Origin: UBA4417 sp031550085
GTDB lineage: Bacteria > Bacteroidota > Bacteroidia > Bacteroidales > UBA4417
NCBI GenBank assembly: GCA_031550085.1
Contig: JAVBOY010000002.1
Location: forward strand, 30,758-94,757
Reading direction: 5' to 3'
DNA length: 64,000 nt
Of this stretch, positions 1 to 8,584 are shown piece after piece. Made by a program: the position numbers and the translations under genes. A model generated the notes under the pieces. That model ran no database searches, was not told the origin of the DNA, and was given only the letters and a program-made list of their open reading frames with translations. Positions within the stretch are counted from its first letter, which is position 1. Every line of letters starts with the position of its first letter.

Positions 1-2739
1 AAGGATTCCGTAGAATAAGGAAAATACTCCCACAATCAAAAGGCTATCGTGGAAAAGCGAGATAACGCCTGCAAATCCCCATTGCCATTTGCGGAAACGG
101 ATTGCGATGTATGCAAAGATGATGAGCAACGAGAAGAATACGGCATAGTATGCTTTGACCAATAAACTATAAGCAATGGTAGGCTCTACTTTTTGGGAAC
201 TCAACTTTCCAAGCTCATTCTTATTGTTGGCATCCAAAAACTCTTCACGAGCCGGAGCTGCTTTATACAAGCCTTTTAGTCCTTCGTACAACTTGGCTTC
301 GACAATCGAATCGGAAGCGGTCGTCTTGTCATCGATCATTTCCGAGGTTGTAATTTTCACCTGATTAGACGCTCCGAATATCTTCACTTCCGGCTCTTTT
401 TCAAACACTTTCCCAAGTGCCGCCCGGACATCGTCTGTCTGGACATTTTGATCAAAACGAACCACATAGCTGCGCCCGCCTTCAAAATCGATTCCCTTAC
501 TGACTCCACGGACAAAGAAAGAACCTAAACAAATTATAATGGAAGCGATCGAAATCCAATAATAGGTTTTACGGTGCTTTACAAAATCGTAATGAACATT
601 GGTCATAATGTTTTTTGACCATTTGTGCCAAACGGTAATTTCGCGGTTGGTATCCATCATCCAAACAAAAATAAGTTTTGTGATGAAAATGGCGCAGAAC
701 ATGGAACAAAGGATACCAATGATCAAGGTCGTAGCAAACCCTTGAATTGGGCCAGATCCGAATACATAAAGGACAACCCCGGTCAAAAATGTGGTGACGT
801 TCCCGTCAATAATGGATGGCAGAGCATGTTTGTACCCATCGGATATGGCAAGCCGTATCCCCTTTCCCGCTCGAATTTCTTCGCGGATCCGCTCGTAAAT
901 AATGACGTTCTTATCCACATCCATCCCAATGGTAAGCACAATCCCTGCAATACCGGGCAGTGTCAGAACCGCTCCCAATGAGGCCAATACACCAAATACA
1001 AAGAACATGTTGGTAAGCAACGCCACATTCGCAACAACTCCTGCACGGTTGTAGTACAAAATCATGTAAATCAACGTTAATAAAAAAGCCACGACAAATG
1101 ACCAAACTCCCGAGTTGATTGCTTCTTGTCCCAAAGTAGGCCCAACAACTGCTTCCTCCACAATTTTTGCAGGCGCCGGTAACTTACCAGCTTTCAATAC
1201 GTTTGCCAAATCCTGGCCTTCCTCAATGGAAAAGTTTCCTTGTATGACGGATTGCCCATTGCCGATTTCATTGTTCACGTTGGGAGCCGAATAAACGAGA
1301 CCGTCCAAAACGATGGCAATCTGCTTTCCGACATTGGCGCCGGTGAGTTTGCGCCATATTTTAGCACCTTCGGAACTCATTGACATGGAAACTTCAACTC
1401 CTCCATTTTGTCCATAGTCCTGGCGTGCATCGGTAATTACATCACCTCCCATGGCAGCCTCTCCTTCGTGGCCGCTGGTTTTTAATGCGTATAATTCTAA
1501 GAAACCTCTTTCATCCGGTTTTACGCCCCAAGCCAACACCAAATTTTTAGGAAATATTTTGCTTGCCTGTGCCAACATCTTGTTGATACGAGCCGTATCC
1601 TTCAAACTTGCAAAGCCGACTTGCGAATGTTTCATCACCATTTCTTGAGCTTCCTGGGTTTGCGGATAGCGGTAATATTCCGGAAACAAGAATGTAAATA
1701 ACGGATTTTCCTTTGCAGATTCTTCCAGTGTTTTGGCTTTCTTTTCGCCCTTTAAGGTATCGCCTTCTAATTTTTCAGCCAATCCCGATTTTTTTACCGT
1801 ATCCGTAGTTGCAGTAACCTCTTTTTGGTCTTTAGCCCCAGTGGCTGCCACAGCCGTCGTATCTTTTTTGATGGTGTCTTGCTTGGAAGAGTTCAGTAAA
1901 GCTAAATATTTATCAGCATCTTCAAGGTATTTGAATACTTCCGAATAGCGGTATGTTTCCCAAAACTCCAATTGAGCCGTTCCTTGTAACAGTTTGCGCA
2001 CGCGATCCGGCTCCTTGATACCGGGCAATTCAATCAAAATGCGGTCGGTTGTGGTTAATTTTTGGATGTTGGGCTGTGTGACGCCAAAACGGTCGATACG
2101 ATTCCTCAAAATATTGAACGTACGGTCGTAAGCGCTGTTACACTCGCTGCGGATTACTTTTAACACTTCGTCATTGGTAGAACTCGGTTTTATTTTATCC
2201 CGAAGTTCCATGCGGCCAAAAATGGCCGATAGTTGGTCATTGGGAGCAATTTCCTGGAACGATTCGCCGAACAGCGTCACAAAATCCTTTTGGCTGTGTA
2301 CCTGTTTTTGATGGGCTATTTCCATAGCCTTTAGGTAGGTCGGATTGGTGCTGTATCCGCTCATAGCGTGAATAACGTCTGCAACCGAAACTTCCATGAT
2401 CACGTTCATTCCACCCTTCAAGTCCAATCCAAGATTCAATTCGTGGCCTTTGCACTCTTTGTAGGTGTATTTGCGAACCAGTATGTTGAATGCCGGCAAA
2501 TTTGAAACAGAATCGAGATAATACCGCTCCCGTTCCTGTTTCAATGAATCGAGTATTATTATTTCTCTTGCAGCATCTCCCCCCGACAATTCCTTGGCAA
2601 GAGCAACCGTTTGCCCGTCATTCGCATACTTTCGTGCTTTTGATTCGGTATAATGCGCAAAAAACGTAAATGAGAGTTGAAAGAGACATACCAAAGCAAA
2701 TGCGATGGCAAAAAAACGAATAGCACCTTTATTTTGCAT
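1..2739 (-). CDS. secDF: Protein translocase SecDF, fused (C-terminus beyond window)
   Basis: Membrane component of the Sec translocon that uses the proton gradient to pull proteins across the inner membrane. The frame is open from ATG at 2739 to the window edge (913 codons). Residues about 8-27 form the first membrane segment, followed by a large periplasmic part with the SecD signature DLKGG near residue 105, a membrane block from about residue 530, and then the SecF half with GIDFEGG. SecD and SecF are one polypeptide, as is usual in Bacteroidota. An insert rich in K, T and E (roughly residues 295-350) lies in the periplasmic part. The start follows a canonical promoter at 2788-2820. The SecF C-terminus is missing because of the window edge, not because the gene is broken. 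Confidence 0.95.
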   Translation of the reverse strand, partial: MQNKGAIRFFAIAFALVCLFQLSFTFFAHYTESKARKYANDGQTVALAKELSGGDAAREIIILDSLKQERERYYLDSVSNLPAFNILVRKYTYKECKGHELNLGLDLKGGMNVIMEVSVADVIHAMSGYSTNPTYLKAMEIAHQKQVHSQKDFVTLFGESFQEIAPNDQLSAIFGRMELRDKIKPSSTNDEVLKVIRSECNSAYDRTFNILRNRIDRFGVTQPNIQKLTTTDRILIELPGIKEPDRVRKLLQGTAQLEFWETYRYSEVFKYLEDADKYLALLNSSKQDTIKKDTTAVAATGAKDQKEVTATTDTVKKSGLAEKLEGDTLKGEKKAKTLEESAKENPLFTFLFPEYYRYPQTQEAQEMVMKHSQVGFASLKDTARINKMLAQASKIFPKNLVLAWGVKPDERGFLELYALKTSGHEGEAAMGGDVITDARQDYGQNGGVEVSMSMSSEGAKIWRKLTGANVGKQIAIVLDGLVYSAPNVNNEIGNGQSVIQGNFSIEEGQDLANVLKAGKLPAPAKIVEEAVVGPTLGQEAINSGVWSFVVAFLLTLIYMILYYNRAGVVANVALLTNMFFVFGVLASLGAVLTLPGIAGIVLTIGMDVDKNVIIYERIREEIRAGKGIRLAISDGYKHALPSIIDGNVTTFLTGVVLYVFGSGPIQGFATTLIIGILCSMFCAIFITKLIFVWMMDTNREITVWHKWSKNIMTNVHYDFVKHRKTYYWISIASIIICLGSFFVRGVSKGIDFEGGRSYVVRFDQNVQTDDVRAALGKVFEKEPEVKIFGASNQVKITTSEMIDDKTTASDSIVEAKLYEGLKGLYKAAPAREEFLDANNKNELGKLSSQKVEPTIAYSLLVKAYYAVFFSLLIIFAYIAIRFRKWQWGFAGVISLFHDSLLIVGVFSLFYGIL

Positions 2740-2787
2740 CTGTTTTAATGTTAATAAAAATAATCAATAGTAAATTTTTTAAGCCTG

Positions 2788-2820
2788 CAAAGGTAGAAAA
2801 ATATATCGAATTCCAGCAAA
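2788..2820 (-). promoter_or_regulatory. secDF promoter
   Basis: On the minus strand TTTG (2820-2817) is followed after 21 nt by TACCTTTG (2795-2788). This matches the -33/-7 promoter of Bacteroidota. It predicts a leader of about 40 nt before the secDF ATG. Confidence 0.75.
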
Positions 2821-2847
2821 CTGCATGAGGCTTTTGTAAAAAAATTA

Positions 2848-3339
2848 TTAAAGCATCTGGTTTGTATCAATCGAATGCATCATGCCCACTCCGAGAACTG
2901 ATATAACAATCAGCATAACAATAAATATGGCTAGCCCCAATATAACCAGGATCCCGCTGATCATGAAAAAGTTTTTTAACCCGCCGAATGCACCTACCAG
3001 ATAGGCTGAATCCTGTTTTCGGATGGCTTTCGGCGCTTTATTCGAAAAACGGTTTAAAAAGAAAGAAGGAATAAAATAGAATATGGAGCAAAGGAAATAG
3101 AAAAACGGCAGTTGCTTCATAAAGGGGTATTTTAGGAATGTTTCGCTATCCGGCATCATGGAAAAGGCTACTTTCACAAAAAAGCCTGAAATAAGCATCA
3201 AGATGGCTGAGATGAAGCCAACGATTGACAAAAATTTTGCCCATTTGGCGGCTGTTTCCAAATGTTTTATTCCTTGTTCCGGTAACTCCAGGAAATGATC
3301 GGGAGTTTGGATGGGTTCTAAGGGAGTATTTTCTTCCAT
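2848..3339 (-). CDS. Small membrane protein, DUF5362-like
   Basis: A 163-residue protein of unknown function. The N-terminal 35 residues are soluble and acidic. Hydrophobic segments lie near residues 36-60, 73-95 and 125-155 (the last very rich in I, L, V and G), so it should be an inner-membrane protein. The layout resembles proteins I recall being annotated DUF5362 in Bacteroidota, but this assignment is from memory. It starts 44 bp after the GH130 gene on the same strand with no clear terminator between, so the two are probably co-transcribed. No catalytic motif was seen. Confidence 0.7.
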   Translation of the reverse strand: MEENTPLEPIQTPDHFLELPEQGIKHLETAAKWAKFLSIVGFISAILMLISGFFVKVAFSMMPDSETFLKYPFMKQLPFFYFLCSIFYFIPSFFLNRFSNKAPKAIRKQDSAYLVGAFGGLKNFFMISGILVILGLAIFIVMLIVISVLGVGMMHSIDTNQML

Positions 3340-3383
3340 TGTTTTTTGTTTTTAAATTATTAAAAAAAGTTTGTTTGTCATTT

Positions 3384-4355
3384 TTACGGGATTGATCCTT
3401 CCATGGTTGGATGTAACAATTCATCAATGGTTGTTGTTGCCAACCCGACTACCGTATCGGCCGCTCCATAATAAACTTTTACTTCGCTTTGCGGCAATGC
3501 AAAATTTTCGGAATCATATTGTTCCACAATCATTCCACTAGGAAAACAAACATTAGGCACCTGCCCCGTAAGTTCCCAAATTTCGCGCGGCTCCAGAATA
3601 TTACAACGGCAACGCCCCAATACTTTTGCCGGATTCTCCAAGTCTAACAACATAACACCGCCTTGATAAATATTGGACGAACCAAAATGTCCTGCCACGC
3701 CATGGTAAATGTGCAACCAGCCTTTTCGCGTTTTCACCGGGGGCGGCCCGCTGCCGATAAACTCATCCCAATAATGAAATCGTCCTTCTATCAGTGGGGC
3801 AACCGGCTTCCAATCCAACAAATTATCGCTTTCACTCAAAAAAATAGTGCTTCCGGACGTAGTTCCGTTTGAATGCCGGGCTTTATTCGGACGGTCCATA
3901 CGCATGTACTTCCCGTTGATTTTTTCCGGAAAAAGGACTCCGTTGCGAATGTCTTCGTGCGAAACCATACCCAGGAAATGAAATTTCTCAAAATTATCGG
4001 TTACGCCCAATCCCAGCTGGCATCCGGAATCCATATCCATGGCAAACAAGATGTAATAACGGCCTTCGAGCCGGGTGATCCGGGCGTCGTAAATATGATA
4101 AATTTTTTCCTTTACGGATTCGATTCCTTCAAAATGCACAATCCTGTTTTCCACCCGGAAATCGACCCCATCGGCACTTTCGGCCATCACCAAAAATGTT
4201 TCACGCGAACGACTCTGTACCCGCAAGATCAAACGGTATGTATCCCCGTCTTTTACGGCTCCCGGATTGAAAACGCTGCTTGCATCCACCAATCCGGGAT
4301 AAATGTCAGGAATATGGGAACGGGTCAGGATGGGATTTTGCGGATGTTTTTTCAT
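3384..4355 (-). CDS. Glycoside hydrolase family 130 protein (beta-mannoside phosphorylase/mannosidase type)
   Basis: A 323-residue enzyme with the five-bladed propeller pattern of GH130. Blade-like repeats with FNPGAV (about residue 30), ESADGVDF, YDARIT (about 92, with the Asp expected at the catalytic position), DRPNK and YHGVAG are visible. GH130 members cleave or phosphorolyse beta-linked mannosides, such as mannosyl-glucose, mannosyl-GlcNAc or beta-1,2-mannan. The exact substrate cannot be read from the sequence. There is no signal peptide, so it is likely cytoplasmic. It has its own -7 box at 4372-4379 and is followed by the small membrane protein gene. No SusC/SusD pair or sugar kinase is adjacent, so it is not inside a visible polysaccharide utilisation locus. 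Confidence 0.85.
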   Translation of the reverse strand: MKKHPQNPILTRSHIPDIYPGLVDASSVFNPGAVKDGDTYRLILRVQSRSRETFLVMAESADGVDFRVENRIVHFEGIESVKEKIYHIYDARITRLEGRYYILFAMDMDSGCQLGLGVTDNFEKFHFLGMVSHEDIRNGVLFPEKINGKYMRMDRPNKARHSNGTTSGSTIFLSESDNLLDWKPVAPLIEGRFHYWDEFIGSGPPPVKTRKGWLHIYHGVAGHFGSSNIYQGGVMLLDLENPAKVLGRCRCNILEPREIWELTGQVPNVCFPSGMIVEQYDSENFALPQSEVKVYYGAADTVVGLATTTIDELLHPTMEGSIP

Positions 4356-4371
4356 GAAACAGATTTTGATG

Positions 4372-4379
4372 CAAAAATA
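4372..4379 (-). promoter_or_regulatory. -7 box of the GH130 gene
   Basis: The minus strand reads TATTTTTG, 16 nt before the ATG at 4355. No clear TTTG element is visible at the expected upstream distance, so the promoter is only partly supported. Confidence 0.5.
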
Positions 4380-4436
4380 GGTAAAACTTTCAGGAAAGGT
4401 TGTATGAAATGCAAAGGAACCACCATTGCTCCCTGA

Positions 4437-4856
4437 TGGATCGGACGTATTGTATTGGGTATTGCTTAAAAAGGTTTGTTAACAATGGGTAAAAAAAGTT
4501 TAACAAATAATTCACACGGCTTCGTAAAAACTCGCTTTACCTTTGCCTGGTTTTCAGGAAAAAGAAAACATCCACGTATCTGACACTTTTTTTGCTTGAG
4601 TGATGGACAATCGATGCGTCAAAAAGCATGGGTAATATAAACTGGCAAAGAGGTTTATTTGTTTAACGGACACGGCAAAAGTGTTATTTTTTTCCTAAAA
4701 AAACAAACAGTGGTTTTATTGGTATAATATTTGCTAGGTGAACTTATTCAAAAAATTACTGTTTCTAAACAAGCTAGAATTTTTTTTTAACCAACAGTTG
4801 TGATTAAATTTCCAACTAAAAAGTAACTAAATTATCCATACAAATTTTTTACAAAA
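4437..4856. other. Divergent intergenic region, 420 bp, AT-rich
   Basis: This lies between the divergent GH130 and DUF1573 genes. A sequence TATAATATTTG at 4723-4733 may belong to a promoter for the DUF1573 gene, which would give a leader of over 100 nt. GTTTGTTAACAAT and GTTTAACAAAT around 4474-4506 are related inverted motifs. I see no ORF or RNA gene here. Confidence 0.4.
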
Positions 4857-5333
4857 ATGAAAAAAGTTTTCCTTTTTCTAGGTATTTGCTTATTTGCTGC
4901 TAGTGCAATTAATGCTCAAACGAATCAGCCTGCTCCATCCACCCCGGTTGTTGCTGATAATCCCAATGCTCCAGAAATTACTTTTGATAAGGTTGTTCAC
5001 GATTACGGTACTATTATTCAAGGAGGAGATGCCACTTGTGAATTTGCATTTAAGAACACAGGCAATGAGCCCCTGGTGCTCCAAAATGTACAATCATCTT
5101 GTGGATGTACGGTTCCTGAATGGCCGCGTGAACCTTTTATGAAAGGAAAATCCGGTGTTATCAAGGTTCGTTACGACAGCAATCGAATTGGCCCCATCAA
5201 TAAAGTAGTCACGGTTACTTCAAATGGAAAAACCAGTTCCGTTCGCTTGACCATAAAAGGTACGGTAGTTCCCAAATCGGAAAGTTCTCCCATGCCTGAA
5301 AAAGAACAAGCCGGAGCTCCCGCAACAAAATAA
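4857..5333 (+). CDS. DUF1573 domain exported protein
   Basis: A 158-residue protein with a signal peptide (about residues 1-20, ending in NAQT) and one DUF1573 domain (about 35-130). The family pattern is clear: a DYGTI turn, EFAFKNTGNEPL, then SSCGCTVP, which is an immunoglobulin-like fold with a conserved CGC. The C-terminus is a short Pro/Glu/Ala tail. Family members are common in Bacteroidota and their role is not established; they look like periplasmic or surface proteins. It is a single-gene unit, closed by a terminator at 5359-5394. Confidence 0.85.
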   Translation: MKKVFLFLGICLFAASAINAQTNQPAPSTPVVADNPNAPEITFDKVVHDYGTIIQGGDATCEFAFKNTGNEPLVLQNVQSSCGCTVPEWPREPFMKGKSGVIKVRYDSNRIGPINKVVTVTSNGKTSSVRLTIKGTVVPKSESSPMPEKEQAGAPATK

Positions 5334-5358
5334 AAGCAACGTTCCATAGATATGTTGA

Positions 5359-5394
5359 TAAAAAGTCCGGCAAAACATGCCCGGGCTTTTTTTA
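5359..5394 (+). terminator. Terminator of the DUF1573 gene
   Basis: The stem AAAAGTCCGG pairs with CCGGGCTTTT and is followed by a T run. Because it lies between the two genes, it argues against any aminotransferase start upstream of 5445. Confidence 0.75.
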
Positions 5395-5409
5395 TTTCGA
5401 CAAATCTCC

Positions 5410-5417
5410 TACATTTG
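5410..5417 (+). promoter_or_regulatory. -7 box of the aminotransferase gene
   Basis: TACATTTG lies 28 nt before the ATG at 5445, just after the preceding terminator. Confidence 0.6.
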
Positions 5418-5444
5418 CGCTTCACAAAAAAAACAATATTTGAT

Positions 5445-6644
5445 ATGCCGACAATTTCACAACGTGGACAACAGCTTCCTGCATCAGCCATACGTAAGTT
5501 AGTTCCTTTTGCCGATGTAGCAAAGAAAAAAGGTATCAAAGTGTATCACTTGAACATTGGCCAGCCCGACATCCGGACTCCCGAAGTGGCGCTCCATGCA
5601 ATCCGCAATTACAATGAAAAGGTGATTGAATACAGTCACTCGGCCGGAAATGAGAGTTACCGCAGAGCCTTAGCCGAATCGTACCAAAAAATCGGAATTC
5701 CGGTTGATTACACCGAAGTTTTGATCACGACCGGCGGATCCGAAGCCATTTCAATTGCCTTGAAATGTTGTTTGAATCCGGGTGAAGAAATTATCATCCC
5801 CGAACCATTTTACACCAACTACAATACGTTTGCTTTGGAGTCGGGCGTTAGCGTAAAATCCATCACGGCCTCCATTGATAACGGATTTGCACTTCCTCCG
5901 ATCAGCGAATTTGAAAAAGCCATCGGACCGAAAACCAAAGCCATTATGGTTTGCAATCCGAACAATCCGACCGGATATCTCTATTCGAAGGAAGAGTTGC
6001 TTCAACTGCGTGAAATTGCGCTGAAATACGATTTGTATTTGTTTGCAGATGAAGTATACCGAGAGTTTTGTTACGACGGGGAAAAACATTTTTCGGTAAT
6101 GCAACTCGAAGGGCTGGAAAACCACGTCGTGATGGTAGATTCTGTTTCAAAACGTTACAGTGAATGCGGCGTTCGGATTGGTTGCCTGGTTACAAAAAAC
6201 AAAGAAGTTCTCAAAGCGGCGTTGAAATATGCACAAGCCCGTTTAAGCCCTCCCGCATTGGGACAGGTTGTCGGGGAAGCTTCGTTGCAAACACCCAAAG
6301 AATATTTTGCCGAAGTGTATGATGAATACATTGCCCGCCGCAATTACTTTATCAATGCGTTGAATAAAATTCCGGGCGTATACGCTCCCATGCCCAAAGG
6401 CGCTTTTTATTCGATTATCCGCCTGCCGATCGACAATTGCGATAAGTTCTGCCAATGGTTGTTGGAAGAATTCAGCTATGAAAATCAAACGGTGATGATG
6501 GCGCCGGCCACCGGATTCTATGCTACGCCAGGTTTGGGTATCAACGAAGCACGCGTCGCATATGTGTTGAAAATCGACGATTTGAAAAAAGCCGTCAAAT
6601 GTCTGGAAGAAGCCTTGAAGGTATACCCGGGCAGAACCAACTAA
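5445..6644 (+). CDS. PLP-dependent aminotransferase, class I (aspartate aminotransferase-like)
   Basis: A 399-residue fold-type I aminotransferase. Visible motifs are LNIGQPDI near the N-terminus, TTGGSEAI (about 98), CNPNNPTGY with the substrate-binding Asn (about 170), ADEVYREF with the PLP-contacting Asp and Tyr (about 204) and VDSVSKRYS with the Schiff-base Lys (about 237). The final Arg region is in the NEARVAYV segment (about 367-374). The start at 5445 was chosen because an upstream in-frame ATG at 5352 lies inside the preceding terminator. Such enzymes transfer amino groups between amino acids and 2-oxoglutarate. Aspartate, or an aromatic or branched-chain substrate, is possible. Confidence 0.9.
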   Translation: MPTISQRGQQLPASAIRKLVPFADVAKKKGIKVYHLNIGQPDIRTPEVALHAIRNYNEKVIEYSHSAGNESYRRALAESYQKIGIPVDYTEVLITTGGSEAISIALKCCLNPGEEIIIPEPFYTNYNTFALESGVSVKSITASIDNGFALPPISEFEKAIGPKTKAIMVCNPNNPTGYLYSKEELLQLREIALKYDLYLFADEVYREFCYDGEKHFSVMQLEGLENHVVMVDSVSKRYSECGVRIGCLVTKNKEVLKAALKYAQARLSPPALGQVVGEASLQTPKEYFAEVYDEYIARRNYFINALNKIPGVYAPMPKGAFYSIIRLPIDNCDKFCQWLLEEFSYENQTVMMAPATGFYATPGLGINEARVAYVLKIDDLKKAVKCLEEALKVYPGRTN

Positions 6645-6665
6645 GCAAACTTTCTCATCCATACA

Positions 6666-6706
6666 AAATAGCTGAAGTGACTCAACGTAGTGCTTCGGCT
6701 ATTTTT
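6666..6706 (+). terminator. Terminator of the aminotransferase gene, overlapping the end of ispD
   Basis: AAAATAGCTGAAG (6666-6678) pairs with CTTCGGCTATTTTT (6693-6706), with one G-T pair. The right arm falls inside the last codons of the convergent ispD gene, which ends at 6682. Confidence 0.7.
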
Positions 6707-7353
6707 ATATCCACCGGATTCGTGATTTTGATATTTTGCGGTTCGCCTTCCACCAAGGTTATACTTTGCCTATATGCTTCCACCACCGAAGCATCATCGG
6801 TAAATTCCGGCCGGTAGACCAAGCGATAAGCGGATTTCAATATTTCCGTTTCGAAAACCTGCGGGGTTTGAATCAACCGCAAATTGGAACGATCGACGGG
6901 CCGGGAATTTCCGTTTTGAACGCTCCGGACGCTTTCGGAAACCGAAATGGCCGGAATGGCTGCGCCCGATTGGGCGGCGGCTTCAAATAACCGTTGAATC
7001 AACTCCGGAGAAATTAACGGGCGAGCAGCGTCGTGAACAGCAGTGAAAACCTCATTTCCAATCAAATCAAGCGCATTTTTCACCGAATGGAAGCGGGTTT
7101 TTCCACCCGGAACGATTTGATGCGGAAGGGAAAAAGCATATTTCCGGCAAAGCTCTTTCCAATAATCTGTGTAATCGGTATGCATGGCCACGATGACGGT
7201 AATTTCAGGATCATATGCTTTGAATTTTTCAAGGGAATGCATCAAAACCGGTTTCCCTGCAAGCAGTAGAAACTGCTTGGGAATATCCGCCTGCATCCGG
7301 CTGCCAACACCGCCTGCTACAATAATTACAGCTTTTGAGGGGTTTGGGGTCAT
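6682..7353 (-). CDS. ispD: 2-C-methyl-D-erythritol 4-phosphate cytidylyltransferase
   Basis: Transfers CMP from CTP to MEP in the non-mevalonate isoprenoid pathway (cytoplasmic). The 223-residue length is typical. The nucleotide-binding N-terminus IVAGGVGSRM with following PKQFLLLAGKP (about residues 11-36), HDAARPLI (about 107) and RLIQTPQVF (about 160) are family signatures. The ATG at 7353 gives a start just before the conserved beta strand. It converges on the aminotransferase gene with a 37-bp gap. It lies 100 bp downstream of two glycosyltransferase genes on the same strand. Confidence 0.93.
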   Translation of the reverse strand: MTPNPSKAVIIVAGGVGSRMQADIPKQFLLLAGKPVLMHSLEKFKAYDPEITVIVAMHTDYTDYWKELCRKYAFSLPHQIVPGGKTRFHSVKNALDLIGNEVFTAVHDAARPLISPELIQRLFEAAAQSGAAIPAISVSESVRSVQNGNSRPVDRSNLRLIQTPQVFETEILKSAYRLVYRPEFTDDASVVEAYRQSITLVEGEPQNIKITNPVDIKIAEALR

Positions 7354-7389
7354 GGATTATTTTATTCCGGATTTCATTATTGATATTTA

Positions 7390-7410
7390 AGTCCTACGGA
7401 CTATTTTTTT
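7390..7410 (+). repeat. Short palindrome AGTCC-TAC-GGACT with T run
   Basis: A perfect 5-bp stem with a 3-nt loop followed by seven Ts on the plus strand. Both neighbouring genes run on the minus strand, so it is unlikely to be their terminator. It may be a small REP-like dispersed element. Confidence 0.35.
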
Positions 7411-7453
7411 GCTATCAAAAATCGCTTCGATTCCTAGACTTTCGCATCAGATA

Positions 7454-8584
7454 CTAGCCAAAAACAGCTTCAATCAGCCTTTTTGCATTGGTTTTGTCCG
7501 AAAACTGTGTTTTCAGCAAGTGTTGCCGCTCCACCAAAGTATATTGTTCGAATCGTTGGGAAAACAGGTAAATCAACGAAGCTTTCAATTTGGCAGACGT
7601 ATCGGCAATATGGCAAAGGTTGTGCAATTCGACGCCGGCAACCATCTCCGGATTGACCAATACAAAACGCCCATTGTAAAGCGTATTTAACAGTTTCAAT
7701 TTCAATCCTGTCGGCTGAAAGGTAACCATTACGTGAACGTGCGCATTGCTCACCAATTCATCCATGCGCTCCTGCGAAGGATTGGCGATCAGCGAGATGT
7801 TGTCATATTTATCAACGATTTTTTTCAATTTTTCCGGCGGCTTCATACCGGCAATTTTGAACGGAATATCCAAATCGTTAAAGACCTTTTTGATCAGGTA
7901 CTCCGCTGCTTTATAATTTTCGGCAACCGATAGATTGCCATGGTACAAAGCGTAAGTTCCCGTTCCGGTTTTTGTTTTGACTTCTTCATTCCCGTGAAAG
8001 CTGGGTAAATAAACGACTTTGTTGTGTTTGAATTTTTTACTCAGGTAAGCATAATCGGCTTCGGAAACGACGAGCATTTTAGTGGCATGCTTCAATATGG
8101 ATTGGTAAAAACGTAGTTTTGTCCCGGCAAACAGGAAATAGATTTTTGCAAAAGGGTTTCGTTCCGCTTTGAATAGGTGGTAATAATAGTGGTGTTCGAT
8201 ATTGCTTTCTCGATAAACACGTGTTCGGCCGGCCAGTTTGGGGTGATTCAAATAATAGCAGGAATGCAGCCCTTCAAACAGAATGGGATAATCGTCTTGC
8301 AAAAGATTTTCCAACAATTTCTTCGATTTCCGGCTGGCAACAATGTACGGTTTGGTTGAGAAAAAAGAAGAGATTCCGGTCCGGCGCGGATAATAATTTA
8401 CAGTTTCACAAATTTCATTCAATTCCGGCGCTTGTTCGCGGTCGTACTGAAAACAATGCAAATGAATTTTAATACCAGCCTTGTGCAGGGCAACCAATTT
8501 GTAGTACACGTCGATCACGCCGCCGTAATTGGCAGGGTAAGGAATAGTAAAAGAAACAATATGCAAATGGCGTTCTTCAGGCAT
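7454..8584 (-). CDS. Glycosyltransferase, GT-B fold
   Basis: A 376-residue putative glycosyltransferase with no signal peptide. The N-terminal domain starts with a strand and glycine turn (VSFTIPYPANYGGV, about residues 10-23), as in sugar transferases of the GT-4-like type. The C-terminal Rossmann half begins near residue 215 with ALYHGNLSVAENY and contains NAHVHVMVTFQPTGLKLKLLN, the position of the nucleotide-sugar site. The donor and acceptor cannot be inferred. It overlaps the upstream glycosyltransferase by 8 bp, so the two are translationally coupled. It may act in lipopolysaccharide or O-glycan synthesis. Confidence 0.8.
   Translation of the reverse strand: MPEERHLHIVSFTIPYPANYGGVIDVYYKLVALHKAGIKIHLHCFQYDREQAPELNEICETVNYYPRRTGISSFFSTKPYIVASRKSKKLLENLLQDDYPILFEGLHSCYYLNHPKLAGRTRVYRESNIEHHYYYHLFKAERNPFAKIYFLFAGTKLRFYQSILKHATKMLVVSEADYAYLSKKFKHNKVVYLPSFHGNEEVKTKTGTGTYALYHGNLSVAENYKAAEYLIKKVFNDLDIPFKIAGMKPPEKLKKIVDKYDNISLIANPSQERMDELVSNAHVHVMVTFQPTGLKLKLLNTLYNGRFVLVNPEMVAGVELHNLCHIADTSAKLKASLIYLFSQRFEQYTLVERQHLLKTQFSDKTNAKRLIEAVFG

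Noticed and set aside
5352..5444. A longer aminotransferase with 31 extra N-terminal residues
   Set aside because: The upstream ATG lies inside the terminator of the preceding gene, and a -7 box lies between it and the ATG at 5445.
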